Assembly (NCBI GenBank): GCA_005784505.1
Contig: VCAZ01000284.1
Location: forward strand, 177,038 to 241,037
DNA from: Bagarius yarrelli
Taxonomy: Eukaryota; Chordata; Actinopteri; Siluriformes; Sisoridae
Reading direction: 5' to 3'
Length of the DNA stretch: 64,000 nt
The notes under the pieces were generated by a model. That model saw only the letters and a list, made by a program, of their open reading frames with translations. It was not told the DNA's origin and ran no database searches. Shown piece after piece: positions 1 through 11,421 of the stretch. Position 1 is the first letter of the stretch, and each line of letters opens with the position of its first letter. Made by a program: the position numbers and the translations under genes.

Positions 1-670
1 TTTTTGGCTTAAACTAATAAGTCATCTTATTAGTTTTTTCCACTAGTTTCAGGCAAAAAACCAACATTTAAATCTCTAAAACTCAGGGTTAGAACAAAAG
101 GGGGATAGGCGTCTTTGGAGGTAAATATATCACTGTCAAAAGAATCAAGCATATATAATTTTAAATAAAAATGAGAATAACATAACCAAAAAAAACGTAA
201 AGTAAAATAACTCTATAAAGTATTGCACTTTTAGCCAATTCCCCCCGAAAGCCCCCCCATTACCCAAACATGTAAAGCATAAATTATGCAGACAACACGA
301 GTCAAAACTTTTGCAATGTTAATATCACCCATTAGAATTTGAAAAAAATATTATATTATTATTATTGATGATGGCCTGGTGCCAGACTTCGCTCCCTGTG
401 CCACTTAAACAATAGCGCTGTATTTACTGTGAATAATTAACCCTCAAATCAGTATTTTTTCATGAAACTGTCGATTTGAATACTTAATTTAATATTGTAA
501 ACTGAATAATAAACTGAATGAAGCTGTTCCAAGATGAAGACCATAATATTAATGTTTCTATTAAGGAAGCCGAAAGAAAACAACAAAAGACATGACTTTC
601 AATTCACTACATTGTATCATAAAATAAAATAATTTTAAAATCATAAAATAAATAAACAATGTTAATTCGC
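1..670. other. AT-rich intergenic DNA, nothing recognised
   Basis: Short A and T runs and an ATT microsatellite near 350-365. No gene or family-level repeat recognised. Confidence 0.5.
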
Positions 671-988
671 CAACCGGGGGTTTGCATGTTCTCCCCGTGG
701 CCGCGTGGGTTTACTCCTGGTACTCCGGTTTCCTCCCACAGTCCAAAAACATGTATGTTAGATTGATTGGTGACTCTAAATTGTCCATAGGAGTGAGTAA
801 GTGTGCGTTTGTGTGGTCCTGTGACGGAGTGGTGACCTGTCCAGGGTGTACCCTCCTGCCTTTTGCGCTTTAAGAGACGGCTGGGATAGAACTCCAGCAG
901 ATCCCTGTGACCCCGAATTAGAGAATAAGTGGGTATAGAAGAAGATAAATAAATAATAATGAATAAATGAATGAATGAATGAATGAAT
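671..988 (+). mobile_element. SINE family B, 5'-truncated
   Basis: Family B full-length copies start with a tRNA-like head (TGGCTTAGTGGTTAGCAC and GGTTCGATTCCC, the A and B boxes) and end in (GAAT)n. This copy lacks the head. It begins near the 'gtttgcatgttctccc' module, runs through 'gtccaaaaacatgtatgtta' and 'gaccccgaattag', and ends in (GAAT)n. Confidence 0.75.
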
Positions 989-1230
989 TCGATAATGACA
1001 AAATTGGGAAAGTTTAAGAGGGAAATAAGTTTGATGGAAATTTGGGACCAGCCAATTAGAGCTCATCCTCAGATCACATGCTTTTCAAAGGTTAACAGAC
1101 CCATGTACACATCCGTTTGTTCAGTGCCCTGCAAATTGCAGTATAAGTATATTTAACTTATTAATAACATAATAAGTAGCTTCCTACATTTGGGGGGCGG
1201 TGCCTGTGCGCTCCCTAATGAAAGGGCAGT

Positions 1231-1350
1231 GGGGGAAGTAGTGGCTTAGTGGTTAAGTTGTTGGACTGATACCAGAAAGACCAGGGTTTGTTTCCCAGCA
1301 CCACCAATGGACCCCTGAGCGTCTGCCAAAGGCTGTAAATGTGAATGTAA
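1231..1350 (+). mobile_element. SINE family A with internal deletion
   Basis: Family A: tRNA-like head 'gtggcttagtggttaaggtg', middle 'cagcaccaccaagccaccac', tail GGATAAGGGCGTCTGCCAAA then 'tgtaaatgtaaatg'. The tail resembles the fish V-SINE/DANA/Mermaid type. Here 'cccctgagc' is joined directly to 'gtctgccaaa', so the middle is missing. Confidence 0.75.
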
Positions 1351-2020
1351 AGACCGGCTGCTACTGTTTACACCTATATCACTTTCTTGCTCAGTGACAG
1401 CACTATAGGTGAAGTATGTTGATTTGTTCTTTGTTGTTGTGTGCATGTCATTCAGTATCTTGTAAATTCTTGGCTGCAGCTACGCCAACATCAAAAAACA
1501 CATAAACCATTTTAAAACCCAAGGCATGTATAGTTTCCTGGAATTCAAATAAATATCTTAAATATCGTAGGCTTGAATTGTCAAGACACAACAAGCTCCA
1601 CACAACTACAAAGACATTATTGAAACCATAGCAGCTTATAGCGCATATTTATTCAAAACAGTTCCATCGCATCAATTAATGCTAAGAATCCTCTCTTTTG
1701 GGTTCCAGATCCATGTTTACAACCTTTAGAAGTGCATTTTTTTCTGTAGTTGTTGTCCGTGTGATGTTAATGCTCAACATCTGCTAGGTTTGCTGAGGTC
1801 TACCTTCAAAGACTCTGACCCCTGGAACAAAGCCAAGTAAAATACTTAAATGCTTGGAGAAAATGCATTCCATATTTGTGACAGTTTCTGTTGCCCTCAC
1901 TTTAAACCTGAGCTGTAATGAAGTTTCACATGCCACAATCGATGTTTATGAACAGCCAATAACTGAATCGCAGAGAGTGTATAATCGATTGCTGGTCACA
2001 CATTCGCATCGATATTGGAC

Positions 2021-2033
2021 GGGGGGGGGGGGG
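2021..2033. repeat. Poly-G tract (13 G)
   Basis: Uninterrupted run of 13 guanines in AT-rich DNA just outside the left arm of an inverted duplication. Confidence 0.9.
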
Positions 2034-2054
2034 TTTAATTTATTCTCTATTCTA

Positions 2055-2600
2055 ACTAATGTCATATATACAGAATAAAGGAAAAAAGACTGGGCAGTAG
2101 GGGATAAGTATGACATTAAATAAATCCTGAAAGATATGAAAAAATAATACTTAAAGGGCAAATTAGGTAAATTGTTAAAAATTCCATGCAAATAGAAAAA
2201 GGTGAATTTTATTTTGCGGTTATTTTAAGGATCATATATCACTCTTTTTTTTGCCAACCTGACATACGGACTCCATTGCTTATGGAACGTTATACATTAT
2301 GTGCAAATGTATCATTAAAAGTAGAAATGCAGGCAGCCCAACCTAGTCATTACCTCACCCTATAGGTTGCATGTGCCTAAATACAAATGCATTTAATGTT
2401 TGCTCGAACATATTTGCCAATAGAAGTGGTAGCTCAGTGATTGGATTCTGAAATATTGACGAAGTTGAGAGTCAAATTCCTGGATAACCAAGCTTCTATG
2501 CTGGGCCCTTGAGCGAGTCTCAGTTGCATTAAAAGGCAATGTCGGTGCTCTGATTAGAAATGCAACTCTTTAAATGCTTTAGTAGGCCTCACCTAAACGT
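2055..2600 (+). repeat. Inverted duplication, left arm
   Basis: Its reverse complement is recognisable at 4041-4690. Shared landmarks in order: 'atatacag.ataaagga', 'tatgacattaaataa', 'catgcaaata', 'cggactccatt', 'acctagtcattacctcacc', 'aaatgcatttaatgtttgct', a degenerate SINE A, and 'cctcacctaaacgtt'. Small indels separate the arms. May be a local inverted duplication or two opposite copies of one repeat. Confidence 0.8.
2422..2575 (+). mobile_element. Degenerate SINE family A inside left arm
   Basis: Head 'agaagtggtagctcagtgattggatt', centre 'gctgggcccttgagc' and tail 'aaatgcttt' align with family A, with many substitutions. The same insertion is in the other arm, so it predates the duplication or belongs to the duplicated repeat. 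Confidence 0.6.
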
Positions 2601-2606
2601 TCCTCT

Positions 2607-2846
2607 GAGAGGAGAGAGAGAAAAGAGAGAAGAAATATGAGAGAGAGAAGAAGAAAGAGAGAGGAGAGAAAGAATCGTGAGAGAGAGAGCGAAAGAGAAA
2701 GAGAGAGAAGAAATAGTTGAGAGAGAGAGAGAAAAAGAAGAAGAGAGAGAGAGAGAGAGAATAGTGAGAGAGAGAGATAGAGATGAAAAAGAAGAAAGAG
2801 AGAGAGAGAAATAGTGAAGAGAGATGAGAAGAAAGAAAGAAACGAT

Positions 2847-2895
<49 letters not shown>

Positions 2896-3077
2896 AAGAA
2901 GAAGAAGAGAGAAGAATAGTGAGAGAGAGCTAGAGAGAGAAAGAAAGAAAAGAACAAGAGAGAGAGGAAATAGTGAGAGAAGAAGAGAGAGAGAGAGAAA
3001 GAACGAAAAGAGAGGAGAAAGAGAGGATGAGAGGGATAAATAAATAGTTAGAGTGAGAGAGAGAAAGAGAGAGAGAG

Positions 3078-3121
<44 letters not shown>

Positions 3122-3189
3122 GAGAAAGAGAGAGAGAGAAAATAGTGAGAGAAGCGAGAGCAGAAAGAAGAAAGAGAGAGAGAGAGAGG
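2607..3189. repeat. 583-bp purine (GA/GAAA) tract
   Basis: Almost pure G and A on the + strand with only scattered pyrimidines, built of GAGA and GAAA units. The reading frames on the minus strand are Ser/Leu/Phe-repeat artefacts. It lies between the arms of the inverted duplication. Confidence 0.95.
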
Positions 3190-3963
3190 TTTGTTTTAAA
3201 GTCACCAGATACTTTCAAAAGTTGTTACATTTGGAAATCCGTATAAGAATATTCACATATTAGATAATATCCAAAGGCTAAACTGTCAAAGAAAAATATT
3301 TTTCTTAAAGTAATCCACAGACAACCTTGCTTTTTAAACTATTTTAAACGATCATCCGACTGCACAGACATTAAATTAACATAGACTTTTAAATAGAATT
3401 TACTGTAAATTCACACTAAAGAATCGAAACATTTATAATAATGGGTCTTTTCTGCCATTATATCGTGTAACACCAAAGAACTACTAAGGTTAAAGAGGGG
3501 CACCAAATATCTGGGAAACAAACATATGTTTTAATACTGTTTAATACTTGCAAGATCTAAAAAAAGTTCCTGTAGAAGTTAAGGTCATGTTCTTTACAGT
3601 AAAGGGCATAATAAATAAGTGTGGTTCCTAAATACCCCTTAGAATCTGTACCAACATCAATCTGTCTAAACCAACTAATAAAACTAAACCCTATAATAGA
3701 GGTCCTCCGAGCATTTGCTCACAGAACATCATATTTTAGTATATTTTCTGGAGGCACGATGTCTGTACCCTGGAAAAAAAATACACAATGGAGCATTTTT
3801 ATAGAGTAAATATATCCATTTTTCCAGTGCTGTACATAGAGTGGGGTAAATGCTGTGGCTTTATTGGTGCATAACCATGTGTGCCTAAAAAAAATTCTAC
3901 ATCTTATCACATGTGAAAGTCTTTTAACTCTTTTCAAATGAAACAAAGATGATCTGTTCTTAT

Positions 3964-4032
3964 GGCAGATTTTATTGTATTAAATATATACATTTCAGTA
4001 ATACTGCTTTATTTAATACAATTAAATCTGCC
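3964..4032. repeat. Near-perfect palindrome, 23-nt arms
   Basis: Left arm starts GGCAGATTTTATTGTATTAA and continues AATA. The right arm's reverse complement differs at one base of 23. The loop is 23 nt. It abuts the right arm of the inverted duplication. Could be a small foldback or MITE-like element, or a hairpin transcript. Confidence 0.8.
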
Positions 4033-4066
4033 TGAAGGCAACGTTTAGGTGAGGCTACTAAAGCAT

Positions 4067-4246
4067 TTAAAGCAGTTGGCAGATTTTCTCATCCAGAGTC
4101 ACCTACATTTGTCTCTTTAATGCAACTCAGCAGGTGAGGCTTGAGGACGTTGCTCGAGGGCCCAGCATAGGAAGCTTGGTTATCCAGGAATTTTGAACTT
4201 TCCAGTCAATATTTCAGCAATCCAATCACTGAGCTCCCACTTCTAT
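4067..4246 (-). mobile_element. Degenerate SINE family A inside right arm
   Basis: Minus-strand family A pieces: 'agagacaaatgtaggtgactctggatgag', 'gctgggccctcgagcaa', 'agaagtgggagctcagtg'. Better preserved than the left-arm copy. Confidence 0.65.
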
Positions 4247-4341
4247 TAGCAAACTCTTGTTCTGAGCAAACATTAAATGCATTTGTATTTAGGTACATGC
4301 AACACTATAGGGTGAGGTAATGACTAGGTTGACTGTCTGAA

Positions 4342-4377
4342 TTAACCCTAACCCCAAGCCTAACCCTAACCCTAACC
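4342..4377. repeat. Interstitial telomere-like (CCCTAA)n, about 6 units
   Basis: 'ttaaccctaaccccaagcct' followed by three more CCCTAA-type units. Vertebrate telomeres are (TTAGGG)n. Confidence 0.75.
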
Positions 4378-4699
4378 TTTCAATTATATTTAAGTTTTAA
4401 AAAAAACAATGCACATAAAGTATAACGTTTTATAAGAAATGGAGTCCGAATGTTGGCAGAAAAGAGTGATTTATAATCAGGATAATAAAAAAAACAACAG
4501 GGCCTTAACTTAGATGAAAACTTGGTAAATTAAGTTAATAAAATTTTATCTTTTTATTTGCATGAAATTATAAATAACCATTTTTTTTCTCTTTAAGGCT
4601 TTGTGGATTATGCCATTTTTCTCTATCATTCAGGGCTTATTTAATGTCATACTACCCAGCCTTTGTTCCTTTATACTGTATATCAGTGACATTTGGTAC

Positions 4700-6640
4700 C
4701 TGGGCCTTCAGTAGGGGTTTTACCTGACTAGAACACCTCTTAATATCACCACTATCACGTCACAGTTTTAGAAACCATCAATAATTTACAAAAATGCAAT
4801 ATAACATGGCGTGGCATTACAGTAAGAAAGAGAAATTTTGCGCATTCAGGGTAAAAATAATTTTTAATAAAGCAAGAAACTTAACGTTAACACTACACTC
4901 TTCAGTTAGTTTCGTTTCTAGTATCTAATCCAGCTGGAAACAATGGTCTCAGGAGGGCACACGCTGATTACGTTACTCAGGATACTCATCATAATACAAT
5001 AGTGATGAAACATTTTTCTTGGGAATATGGGATATGTCCGGCAAAAAGATTAAATAGGACAACAGAACTAGTTCCAGTAAACTAATCAATCATTTACTGA
5101 TTGGGCAAGAGAGAAAAGACAGGAAGTGCTTTTAAGGAAATCTCACAATCTGTTTAAAATCTTTATTTAAGTCATCTACAATTAGTATTCGATCAATTAT
5201 AAATCATTTCCACATTATTTTAAACACTGGGCTATTGCAACTTTGGGCAGATCTGCCACTAAGCACCGTTTGATTTCCGTAAATGATTTAAACTACAGCT
5301 GCACAGATCGTATCAGATTTGAAACATTGATGCTAGGCTACAGTTACAAATTTGGACCAGCACCATCTTACAATAATGCGCTTATTACACAACTGCCACT
5401 GCGACAGACTCTGCCAGATCTCCCAGCACAGCCCAACTAGTCCCACCATTTCAATACACAGAGGGGACACAGAAACACTATTTTCTATTATGTAATTTGG
5501 TGGTGAAATAAACTTTTTAAGCGATGTCTAAAGACCTCAATTTAAAACACTTAAACAAGCTTGGTCCACGTATTTGTTGCTGCATTTTTTCCTAGAGTTT
5601 ATAATTGTTTTCTCAGTCTATGACCGAGAGAAACAGTATCAATGTATTTATTGATGAAAATTTCTGTAAAGTCGCTCTAAACAATGTGTCCACCAATTTC
5701 CATAACCATAAATTACTAGAAAATAACCGTGTTTGCTTTTGGAGGTGTAAAGATGGTTGATCTGTTTCAACCACTAACCCAATCCTAGCACCCATTTCTT
5801 TTCCATTTAAAAAAACGTTTCTCTCTTCTAAATGTTTTCTTTCCTTGTTTGTTTGGATTTGTCTAAAATTAAGTGTTTTTTCTACTCTTTTGCCAGTTAG
5901 CATTATAATAAATACGTGTTTGCCCATAATTGTTCCTAACTTTTAAATAAATTACATTCGAAGTAAAATCAAGACAAAAGTTGAGTAGTTTGGCAAGTTG
6001 CTAGATCTAAAATAGTCTGACAGGCTTTTACTCATTCGCTGATAATATTTAAACTGGGAATACTTTGTCTTTTTGGGTTATAAAATTGGTGTTAGTTAGA
6101 TTTAACAATAGCTGCTAGCACCGCCAACACCTACAAAAGACAAAGATTAAGTATATTGATGAAGTGGTGAATATGTGCCATAATGCTTCCCAAATGTAAT
6201 TAACAGTGGAAGGTGCTGGTGGTTCTGAGGAAATAGCATTTGTCTTCCAAAATGAAGGCTAGAAACACTGTGTTCCAGTTGAAAGGCAACTCGCCAGGTA
6301 TTCGGAATGTTCCCATAGTGAAGGTCATTCTATTCATTTGTCAATCCAGACATTTATTTTTACTTATAAATAAGATAGATGTAAGTTGCTGTGGTTGAAA
6401 GTATCTAAAATTTTCTAGATTGGATATTTAAGTATTACTCTTACTGGACATGAAGTACACTGAAGTACACTGATTTTGTGTTGTTTAATCATAAACTGGT
6501 ATTTCGTATACTGTACGTAAATCAAGCTAAATTGATTATTCAATGTTTCGTATGAAAAAATTGTACAAAACTAAGGATGGTGTATATAACTTTATTACTC
6601 AATAATTTTAGTATCTACTACTATTATAGAAGGGTGGGCA
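4700..6640. other. AT-rich intergenic DNA, nothing recognised
   Basis: No coding exon or repeat family recognised. Short open frames (e.g. 5243-5440, 5613-5927) have no recognisable domain. Confidence 0.45.
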
Positions 6641-6644
6641 AACA

Positions 6645-7040
6645 GATGTTCTTGGTTTTTTTTTTTGCTTTTGTGTTCTTTGTTCTTGTCCTTGTTTACT
6701 TTCTGGATTGTCTGTGTCATGTAATCCTTGTTCCTCATGTGTTCCTGTCATGTGATTCCCGTGCCCTTGTATCATGTTTTCATTGGTTTGTTTGGTCATG
6801 TGTTCCTTATTGTTTTCAGGTGTTCCTTGTTTAGTCTTGTATATATAACCCCTTGTAGCTTGTGTCTCTTTGTGGTTTGTTATTTGTGTACCACTGCCGG
6901 TAAGTCTGAGTTTGCTAATGTTCATGTCATGTCATGTCATGTCATGTCATGTCATGCATGTCATGTTTATTGTTGATCACATTGCGAATAAACTGCACTC
7001 TGGGATCTCAACTACTCGCCTGTCAGTGGGGTTTGTTACA
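6645..7040 (+). mobile_element. LTR-like repeat, diverged copy related to the solo LTR at 30 kb
   Basis: Shares ordered blocks with 30012-30485: 'ttattgttttcaggtgttcc', 'tatataaccccttgta', 'gtggtttgtt', 'gtaccactgc', 'aataaactgcac', and an end at 'ggtttgttaca'. The 5' boundary is uncertain and I see no target duplication. Confidence 0.6.
6922..6966. repeat. (TCATG)n pentanucleotide microsatellite
   Basis: About eight TCATG units with one imperfect unit, inside the LTR-like element. Confidence 0.9.
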
Positions 7041-7448
7041 AAAAGATTGTTGTACTAATATTCTTGCTTGGACTTGATTAGAAAAACATATTATATAAAG
7101 TCAATATAAGTACAAACATGTTTAAAAAATGTTAAATGAAGGGATATTTTTAACGTTCACAATGGCAGCTGGAAAAAGTTTGGTTTTGCGTTGTGAGGGC
7201 CTTCACACCCCTTCTTTAAACTTCTCAACACAGATCCCACCTCAGACTGCTTTTATCAAATCATAAATAAATTGTACAAAAGAAAATAAAAACGTATTTG
7301 TATACCGTTGTCTTTACCGATTTTGATTGGATGGTCAAGACAGACATTTGAGTGGACTCAGCCCACCCCTGCCTATGCCTAGAGCCGGTCCTGTCTGATA
7401 CATTTGAATTAGCAGTCCAGTTTGTTGCTGTAGCATCTCTTCCTGAGC

Positions 7449-7450
<2 letters not shown>

Positions 7451-7488
<38 letters not shown>

Positions 7489-7490
7489 TA
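7451..7490. repeat. (AT)n microsatellite, self-complementary
   Basis: Alternating AT flanked symmetrically by AATATT, so the whole block can form a cruciform. Confidence 0.9.
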
Positions 7491-7927
7491 TGATACAAGG
7501 TTTTGGGATGCTGTGCCTTTAAAACTAAAAAATACACAAAGTATGAAATGGAAAAAAAAAATGGTAGCCTCTCCCCTGTCCATCAGAGTGAGTTTTAGCA
7601 ACAGAGAAATATTTATCTACACTTTTTTATTACTCTTTCTCTCTACCTCTCACTCTTTCTCTTACTTTGTATAAATGTTATAATATTAAAAATAAATACT
7701 TTTCAGCATCATTTCAAGGAGAAAGCAAGTTGATTAAAAGCCTGATGCCATACTAGCCATAAGATTTTTAGACTAGCTCCATCCTAATTTTCAAGCAATA
7801 ATGGCCCTAATAAAACATTAATAAAACAAAATTTACATAATCTAATATTTTAATGCACAAGATAAAAAAAAATCTTTTACATACAACTGAACATCTAATT
7901 CATGCATGAAATCTTACTGGCTAAAAC

Positions 7928-8224
7928 ATTCATTTATTCATCTTCTATACCTGCTTTTCAGGGTCACGGGGATCTGCTGGAGTCTATCTCTAAAAGGGCA
8001 AAAGGCAGTAGGGGTACACCCTGGACAGGTCGTCAGTCCATCACAGGGCCACACACACACACTCACACTCACTCCTATGGGCAATTTAGAATACCAATCA
8101 ACATAACATACATGTTTTTGGACTGTGGGAGGAAACCAGAGTACACGGAGTAAACCCACACAAGCACAAGGAGAACTTGTTGCTGTGAGGCAACTGTGCT
8201 TACCACTAAGCCATCATGCTGCCC
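7928..8224 (-). mobile_element. SINE family B, near full length
   Basis: Reads from (GAAT)-type tail at 7928 back to the tRNA-like head 'gggcagcatgatggcttag' near 8224. 'gtccatcacagggccacaca' and 'tgtttttggactgtgggagg' are intact. Confidence 0.85.
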
Positions 8225-9740
8225 TGGCTGAAACAAAAAGAACCAAATCAGGGCTATTGATATATTTTGGCATTAAGACATGTAAACTCTAGCTATGAAG
8301 CAACAGTGACTCATGATATTAATGTGAGTAATGGTTTTCATCAGCTAGTGTGCTTCCTGGAATTATAGCATGACTAATAAATACAGCTAGCATTGTTTTG
8401 TCTGCTTTTTTTTCATTTAAGTAAAACCGGAACCCCTGAAATGTGTTTATTCCTTTGTCTAAGGCCAAATAAAGGGCAACATCTGCAATTTACAGGTTTC
8501 TTCCAACTGAATTTCCATGTAAAGTTTATTTTTCAGTTTTATAGACAAAAGTATTTAGGATAGCACCCTTACTCTCAAATTTATGACTTGGTTGATCAGT
8601 TCTGCTATTTAGGACCTGATCCAGAGCCCTGGTCTGTCTTTCTTCCTTTCAGTAAAAGTAATTATGCCATGTCTTCATCCTGATTATTTATATGCATATC
8701 CGGATAACACACATTCAGACAAGCAGATTACCGCAATCAGGCTTGTAATTTAAACCACTTCTTGATGAGTTATGAGTCAGAAAAGAATCTGAAAGTGATT
8801 GTGGTTCAACCTCAAAATGATCAACCATCTAGACAAGCCCATTCAGACAGGCATATTAAAATGATTTAGCTTTTATATAAAAACACCCTAGAATACCATC
8901 TAGTTGATCTACAAACCGATATGCGTGATAAAATTGTTTTTGCTTGCTGTAGTGTTTGGTTTGAACCATGTTTTGCTATTCAGCGCATGAAATACAATAT
9001 ACAAACAAAATATTCTTTATAATTAAAAACTTGACTGGTTTAAAATTGTTTAAAATTATTTTCTGAAAATATTTATTTATTTATTTATTTTTTAGGCAGG
9101 CGAGGAACCAGAAATGGACTTCCAGCCAGAAACATAGCAAAGTGTAATGACTTTCACTCCGATTAGCGCACGCTGTGATCTATAATGACCCGAAGTGCAG
9201 ATCTCATAAACCTGTATTGTAAAAATGACATCAACATTGAGTGAAAAATGAGTTGGATGCACAAATGCAGGAAGTAGTTTAATAGGCATGGCATAAACAA
9301 TGGCTTCTCTTCCCAAAACTAGATGGCAAGAACTGTTTTTGTCATGGAAAACTATTAGTTGATGCTTACTACAATAAATAAAAGATGTTGGCCGCATAAA
9401 TCCAGAGAACCAATAGCCTCGTAAAATTGTGTCTGTGTTTAAGCCATTACTTCACGAAATTAAATCATTTAGAGCCCAAAATTATTTAGAGATTTAAGAT
9501 ATGAATGTTTGCATTCAGTAGTAATCATGTAGGTGCTATAAGCCAGAGGCACTTGGATGCTTGCTTTATTAAGGCTTATCTAAAAGCATGGCCATGATGA
9601 ATATTAAAACCAGAAGCACAATTAGGAGTAGAAATAGGAGAACTAAAATAAATATATAAGTTATGGCGCTAGAAGAAACCACGTTAAAAAAAGTCACCGC
9701 TCAGGATAAAGACCTGCAATCTTTTTTCCTGGTAGTATTG
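8225..9740. other. Intergenic DNA, nothing recognised except an (ATTT)n run near 9070-9092
   Basis: A 101-codon minus-strand frame at 9092-9397 has no recognisable motif, signal or splice context and is not called. Confidence 0.4.
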
Positions 9741-9744
9741 CCTC

Positions 9745-10056
9745 TTTCGGCGGGATAATGAGCCCTGCAACACTGCAAAAACTGTTTAGAAAAGGGTTGA
9801 TAAACATGACAAAGGCCTTGGCCTCCAAAATCCCCCCATTTCAGTCTGATCGAACATCTGTGGGACACGTTGGACAAACACATCTGGCCCAACCTTTAGT
9901 TACCGCTGCTAACATTCCAGATACTGCAACGTACTATCGTTTCAAGATTTTGTGAAGTGTTTATCTTAAAGGGTCAGGGCTGTTTCAGCGGCACAAGGGG
10001 GGACCTACACGATAATAATCAGGTAGTTTTAATGTTCTGGCTGATCAGTGTATAGT
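9745..10056 (+). mobile_element. Tc1/mariner-type transposase 3' end and terminus, degenerate
   Basis: The DNA around 9820-9880 reads, with frame breaks, like PPKSP...IEHLWDTLDK, the SPDLNPIEHLWD region of Tc1/mariner transposases. It ends in 'ttttaatgttctggctgatc', the familiar terminus of a fish Tc1-like family. Not functional. Confidence 0.7.
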
Positions 10057-10939
10057 AAATATTCTTATCCTATTTATTTCACTCAGCTGTGCGTCTTATA
10101 GCTGGCGGCTTAAAAGCCTGTTTTTTTGTGTCTCAGATCTAATGGGTCTTTTTTTTCACTGTGAAATCCTAGATTCCCTCGAGCATTCTTTTGTTTGGTC
10201 TTTATCACTCTTGTCTTTGCGATTTAACAAGAATCACGTTGGCCTACCACATAACACAGAGAATGGAAAAATAATCTTTACTACACTACATCATTCAAGA
10301 AAGATTTCAAAATGAATGTCTAGACATATTTAATAGTGTATTACCAGCAGAAAAGCACAAATGATTCCGTGCTGATCTTATATTTATACTGTGGCTTGTT
10401 TTAAAAGCTCTGTTGTTGCCTCGTATCACTTCATCTGTTTTTCCGAAAAAAACTAACTAATTAGCATTTTTTTTTTCACATACAAAGTCTCCTGATTTAA
10501 TCAGCGTAAAAGTACATTTATAAAGATGGTAATGAGCTAGAGTGGATTTACAAATGAAGTCCTAAGCTTTACCCTGCCACTGATCTAACTTAAACCACTG
10601 CTGTGTGCAGTTAAACAGACATATTTATTTATGTTAGTGTCCAGAATCGCTTAAAAATTGATCGTGTTAAAATGTGCTTTAACTTACGTGTCTTAAACTT
10701 GCTTCAGTACTAATATTTTTATTTAAGTCTTTATAGTACTCATTACCAAATGTAAATATCATGACACGCCATTGGCTGAATACAACACACAGTCTGCGCT
10801 GTACTGTAAAAAATGTAAAAAAAAACCCCCAATTTTTTATAAGAAGTGAAACTGTGTATAATAAAATGTTATTATTTGCTATATAATACAGCGGACTACT
10901 CAAATTAATATTGGTGTTGCATTTACACAGTGATGTCTA

Positions 10940-11195
10940 CCAAAGGAGCCAAAAGGTCTGAAAGATGACATCATGGTTGCAGTTTTTTTTTACTTTGGGC
11001 AGGTAGGAATATAAATATAGATAGAATCGGGTACTATTATGGTATTTTAGTACTTTTACTAACTGTACTATAGGTTTTTAAATGTATTTTACTGTCTTGT
11101 CTGTTCATGAGGCCGAGGGCCATGAGGGAGCAGTGAAATCATTCGGTGCTATCAGGCTACAGTAAGCATTTCCAAAATGTCCCATTACATGTTTA
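10940..11195 (+). repeat. Dispersed repeat G, copy 1
   Basis: Shares 'aaaggtctgaaagatgac', 'gttgcagt', 'gggtactatt' and 'gtgctat.aggctacagt.agcattt' in order with 37790-38290. Class unknown. Confidence 0.65.
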
Positions 11196-11421
11196 ATAGG
11201 ATGAAATCATAGCACTTTTGTGGGTAGACAAAGTGGACTAACTGATTCCAAAATAAACTAAGATAGAAATCTGTTATTCTTCAAATTCCTCACTTACAAC
11301 CGGTGTTATAACTTCTGCAGACAAGCCTCTGGTCTAGTCAACTATCCTATAACAAACATTTATGACGGAAACTGCTTATTTGAAAGCACTTCAGTTCCCA
11401 CTGCCTGCTCAGGTGGCATTA

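Larger units (their letters stand above)
4041..4690 (-). repeat. Inverted duplication, right arm
   Basis: Reverse-complement partner of 2055-2600. It carries extra sequence, including telomere-like repeats near 4342-4377 that the left arm lacks. Confidence 0.8.

Noticed and set aside
2589..3205. Two minus-strand open frames of 122 and 91 codons rich in Ser, Leu and Phe
   Set aside because: They are translations of the GA/TC purine tract; no real protein signal.
6608..6976. 105-codon minus frame and two plus frames rich in Cys, Val, His
   Set aside because: They come from the LTR-like element and its TCATG repeat.
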